This document shows positions 55,501 through 61,500 of a stretch of 64,000 bases of DNA, one piece after another. Each line of letters starts with the position of its first letter. The first letter of the stretch is position 1. The translations under genes were made by a program, and so were the position numbers. Origin of the DNA: Sisyra terminalis (lineage: Eukaryota; Arthropoda; Insecta; Neuroptera; Sisyridae); NCBI GenBank assembly GCA_958496175.1, contig OY292278.1, positions 25,978,001 to 26,042,000 of the forward strand, given 5' to 3'. The notes beneath the pieces are model-generated. The model had not been told where the DNA came from, ran no database searches, and saw nothing but the letters and a program-made list of their open reading frames with translations.

Positions 55501-58500
55501 ATACAAGAACAATACATACGGTAACTTGTGTATGTGCAACTAGGCCAGGTTATGTTGATATTTAAACTAAATTACATGTTTACCAATTATTGTTTTAATA
55601 CTAGTTTCTGTCACCACCGCAATTTTTTTATTGTTATTTACCGTCCTTTTAAAATTATTAAGCTCTTTAGCGACTCTAGGATTGATAAAAATTATTAAAT
55701 CAAAAAATATCGAAAATTTGCTTGATACGAGATTCGAACACCTACCAGTTTTGGAGCGGCCGCCTTGACCACTCGACCACCAGTAGGCTAAATTAAAGTG
55801 TCAAAAAATAGTATAGGGACCATTCTTAAATATTATAGCAAAGTATTGCGTATTATTAATTCCCTTAACTATGGGTCACCAAAGTGGTTGATATAGATCC
55901 CTAAGGGTCTATTTTACACAATTGAGGATCGATTTGATCAAGAGAGTCGAAGGAAAAATAGTTCTTAAAATGCAAATAACAAAAACATAATGGTATAATT
56001 TTCGAACGATTTCAGAATTCTACTTAATATCAGGTTCTTATACCAAAAATAAATTAATAAATAACTTTAATTTTTTAATTAATTAATTTATAACTTTAAT
56101 CGATTTTTTTTGAAATACTCGATAATCGCGTGACATAAAAAGCTGAAAATTTGGCTATTTTTATTTATTTAGTATCAAAACGATCCCTAAGTTTGAATCG
56201 AAAAAACCGCGGGGACACTTTTCCCTTACAAATCGGCCTATACTATTTACTAAATATAGTACAGATGATCTTATTTTCGATTAAATTTGTTTGATATTTA
56301 GGTCAAAGCTTTTCATTAGTGAAATTTTTCTCCCTTTAATTACAATACTTAAAAGTTAAAGCAAGTCAAAAAAAATCAGATGAAATATGATGGTTTATAA
56401 CAATTATTACAAAAATGTTGACTAACTTTTAAGTAATAAATGCGATGAATAATTATTGATCCGCTTAACAGTTGAAAACAATAGGACTTCTAATATAGAA
56501 ACCTACGTGTTATAAACTTTTGCCAACCAGTGTAGTACTACAACTTTTGGCCGTTTCTGTGATAACACCTGCTTAACAGCTATATTTCAAACAAACGGCA
56601 CAGATTGTTGGAAAACATTTGTCACATATTGGTACAATTTATAAGCCTAACACCTTAATTTCATATTTCCTCAAATCAATACATTTCTAATTGCCGTCTT
56701 TATTGCCACCACCATTCCACATCGATCGCAAATACTCGCAAAGTTCAATAAATCCAAAAATCTGCATACTAATGAACAATGAAAATTTTCTCCACATTCT
56801 GATTTAACATTTACAGCTATTTCAACCGTAATCGAATTAATAAGCTATGTTCTGTTATTGTCTGTAATATTTACATTCTCTCCTGCACTTGACTTATTAT
56901 GGCATAAGTGCTTTCAATTTGGGAATGCATTAAACGAAACAATTTCAAACCTCTCAAATTCATTAATCTGATTTACAAGTTAGTTAGAATCATTATGAAC
57001 TTCAAATTAAGTGGTAATGTAGAATTGCTTCATTGTAAACTAAGTAAAATCGTTTTTAATTGTGCAATATTAATTTCAAACTTTTTAATGAAAGCGTAAA
57101 ATAGAATAAATACGAAGGTATTAGTTAACTATAAGCCAAATACGGTTTTAGAGAAATACGATTTTTTAAAAACTAGGTACCTATTTTACAATTAAACATA
57201 GTAAAAAGCAAATATTTTTATGGTTCTTTTACTTAGTTAGTTAATAATTATTTTTATTCTCTTGGTTTTAGGAATTTGAATTTTTGTACAATACATTTCA
57301 TCGGTTTCCGAACTTCTTTAGATATTATTTCTTTCTAAATAACATGTAACATTCTAAATGAATTGAATAGTAACTGATGAAGTCGGGAAACTGGTGAAAC
57401 TTGTACAAAAAAAAAATCCAAATCAAACCTAAAAAAATAATCCTAATTAAACTAAAGCTACCAGAGCAAATTAGAGCTAGGATAGGAATTTGGTCGTGAA
57501 AAACATATAAATTGTGTTTGTACATCAAGTCGATATTTTTTTTAATTGTTATTTACCGTCGCTTTATAACTACTAAGGTCCTTTAGCGATTCTAAGGTTA
57601 ATTAAATCCGTTATCGAGAAATATTGAAAATTTGCACAATTCGAGGATCGAACCCACTATCTACTAGTTTTGGAGCGGTCACCTAGACCACTCGGCCACC
57701 AGTAGGTTTTAAGTCGATATTAAAACATAACTTTCGATTTAGGTGCTTATTTGGGGGCCAACTCGCCATACGGATCCCGCTAGATCCTTTCTCTGAATTT
57801 CCAGTTTTAACTAGAAAGATAGAATTTCAAATTTTTTGTCCCCTTCAGTCTAACCATGTAGGAGAATGGCAGATAAGGAGTGTTTATGAGTGATTGCGAC
57901 GTTTCCATATTTTTGAAGTTCAACTTCTCTTGGCACGTTTAGAAAAATTAAGAGAGTGAATTTTTATCAGGGAATTACGAAAACTAGAGTAAGAAATTTC
58001 TCACAAACGTGAGCAACCTCATTTTATTACATAGTGATTCCTGTATATCGTCTCGCTGATTGTCCGAGCCTTTTAAACGAACTTAGAAAAATTCAACTTT
58101 GGTCAACCAGACTTTGCGCAAAGAACGGATTTTGACCAATATGTTTTTTATATTTGTTGATGAAATGATTGGTGTATAGCTGTTCTTTTTAGCCTAGTGG
58201 TGGCCGAGTGGTTGAAGTGACCGCTAAAAACTGATAGGTGTTGGGTTCGATTCTCGTATCGAGCAAATTTTCAATATTTCTCGATTTTGGATTTTCATTA
58301 ATCCTAGAGTCGCTAAAGACCTTAATAGTTATAAAGCAACGGTAAATAACGCCAAAAAACATTTATGCATGTTGTTTTTATTAGAAAAATAGTAATTATT
58401 TTTTTTATAATAATTTTGTTGGACTAACATATTAACGAATTTATAATTAAATTGAGTGGATAAGAAAAAGAAAAGATGGCTAAAAAACTACATATGTACA

Positions 58501-61500
58501 ATTAAGTAAACGTTTTCATGATGGAAAAATATTTTGTCTCCTAAACACACAGCAGTGGCGTGATAGTACCGTGTTCGGTATCTGATTTCATAGGCAGTGA
58601 TAGTGATAATGATTTTTCCTCACATTGATCAGGATTTCATTCCCTGCTGGGATGATGTAGCTTACTGTTTTAATTTAATTTTTTAATTAAATTTAAATTC
58701 TAGTTTTTTTAAATCTGCGTTTGATTTCAGAAACTGCAGGTTAAAAAGGTAATTGTAAAAAGTAGTTGCTGTCTAAGCGATTCTAATTGAATTTGAATTG
58801 TATGGTCTGTAAAGTTTTATGTAACCATAAGAGTAGTGCGTTTGGTCTTATGAGATTTGCATATTAAATACTTTAATTAAATACTATCAAAGCCGATCAA
58901 AATATTTCATATCAGCCGATTTTATTTTTGTGTTTAATAACTCATTTTTATTTACTTTAATTCCATTTCTTTGAGTTCATAAAGTTAAGACGAATCTAAT
59001 AGATGGGTTTTTCATCTTAAAGTAGTTGTGATCAATGAAAACTTGAATTTAAAAAAAAAAAATTTTTCTTCGGAAGAATTTCAAGTTATGGAGACAAGAA
59101 AAATTGATTTTAATTACTATAGATGCAACTTTGAAGAAACAAGCATCTCAATAAACACGTAGGTATTACTTATTCAGAAATTACGGAAAACAAATTCGGT
59201 TCTTTTAGATTCCATTCTCCGTAATTTAACGAAATAATATCCTTTTCCATATAAGTATATACTCATAAAGTGGAATTCAGAATTCTATATTCCTCCATAA
59301 ATGGCTCACGTAATTAATGAATAATCCTTTATTGGCCAAAATTGAGGGCCCAAATTGAACCACTTTTTCTGTATCGCAAATGGTAGTACCGGACCTCTCA
59401 TTACTAGCGCTGGTGTCGTTTTATCTTCCGATGGTAAGAGAAATGAACCGATACGAAGTTTATAAGTGAGAGCGAAATAACACCAATCATTTCTTTTATC
59501 TCGCTTTCACTTATAAACTTCGTATTGGTTCATTTCTCTTACCATCGGAAGATAAAACGCTGGGTCCTCGATTTTGGCCGAAAAAAAATACTCTTTTTTA
59601 CTACCATTTTCAATTATAATTTGCAACAAACCCTTACGTGAGGAATTTTTTCATTACTTATTCCATAATCAGAGCAAAAATTACAATAGAAATATGTTAT
59701 TATATTTAAGACAATTTTACCATCGCAGGTCTGTGTAATTTATTTGAAATAAGACATTATAACAATATGCAATGTTAATTTATTAGCTGAAATATTAGAT
59801 TAAATGATCAATGAATACCTATAGAATTTAAAAGTAAAGGCTGACTAATTATAATTAACTTTATTTTCTACAACAAAATGATCTAATATGGATGTTTCGG
59901 TTGGACATTATAATAATATCATAACAAAATCCTATTTATATCCTAAATTATCCTATTCCTGAAATTTTACATTCGTCTTATTATCTTGAAGCTCACATTT
60001 GTAAAGGTTTCACTTCTATCGAGTATGATCTGCACAAATATTTTTTTTTCTAATAACTTAATATTAATTCTCTAATTATGAAGAACATTGGGTTGTATAA
60101 GCCACAAATCAGAAGAAAAAAAATGCAATCGTGGGAATTGAACCCAGACCCTTTTATGTATAGAGCGAACAGGTTATCACCACCATTGCACCATTAAGAT
60201 GTATAATTTAACTTTAGTGTCCAACCGAACTTTCGGTTTCGTTTTCAGCTAGAAACCGAGTTTTGGCTTAGTTTCGGTCTCGGTTGTCGTTAAGCCGAAA
60301 CTACGACCGAAACCGAAACTGAATTCGTGAGATAAAATGTTAAAAAATTATTGTTTTTTTCTTATTATTTTATTCTTCAATTATGAATACTAATAACTAT
60401 CAATTCATTAATATTTTGTTTAATATTATCATTAATATTTTTTTTAGTTCGAAAGAAAACTGATCATAGTTTAGGAAAAAATATTTTGTTTTCAAGATAT
60501 TAGAAAGAGTACTTTCTATTTTGTGTACCTAAACATATTAGGTAAAAAGTAACTTTGTATTGTTACTTTTTTTATTATTTTATGTTTTTGGTAACTAATA
60601 TTAAAAAGAAATATTAGATGTATTTCTTTCAAATAAACCCCTTAATTCAGAATAAATAATTTATTTAAAATAAGAAATGATAATATGTTATGTTAATGAT
60701 TAGCTTATGTATTAGGAACTATTTGATTAATGAATACCTATAGGATTTATTAAAAGTAAAGACACCAATTATGATTAATTTTTTTTCAATGAAAATATGA
60801 CCTTATATGGAAGTTTCGGTTTCGACCGAAACTGAGACTAATGCCAAAATTCGGTTTCGGTGTCACCGGAAAAACAAGTTTCGGTTGGACACTACTTAAC
60901 TTTCAAATTGAAATTTACTAACAAGCGTTAGAATTCTTTTTAGTATAAATATATAGGTTTTGTATCAATTTATTGTACTTGATAGTTAAAAATATATAAG
61001 GTAATATTTTTATAAGAGAAATTTTAACGATGTTAAAAAAAAATTTCAAATTAATTCGGTTAAGTTAGTATTTATTTCTAGAAAGTCCAAAGTAGAACAC
61101 TAAATTGTTCAATTGGATGAAAAAAGTAGGGAAGCTACAAAATCCACATAATTTTGCTTCATTTCTTTGGTCTGGCTACTGAAAAACATTTTCTTGATTT
61201 AGTGAAAATCTAGGAAAAGAGGGAAAAATGTCGTTACAACAGAAGAAGCCACGTGGTGGCGTAACTGAGACAGCAGCTAAATAAACGCAGATAGTAGTAA
61301 TATAATCATAACGGGTGGTATCGACTTTTGTTGTGGAATGCACCATTCAAAATAAATCTACGAATTTCACGCTTTCGACACGTGGTAACCCATTGTCAGG
61401 ATGTTATGTGCGACAAAGATACCAAATGGCTCCACGTTAACGTTGTTTATCGGCGAAAGCTCGCGACAAAGTGCGCGATATGCGGAAGTACGTGTCGCCA

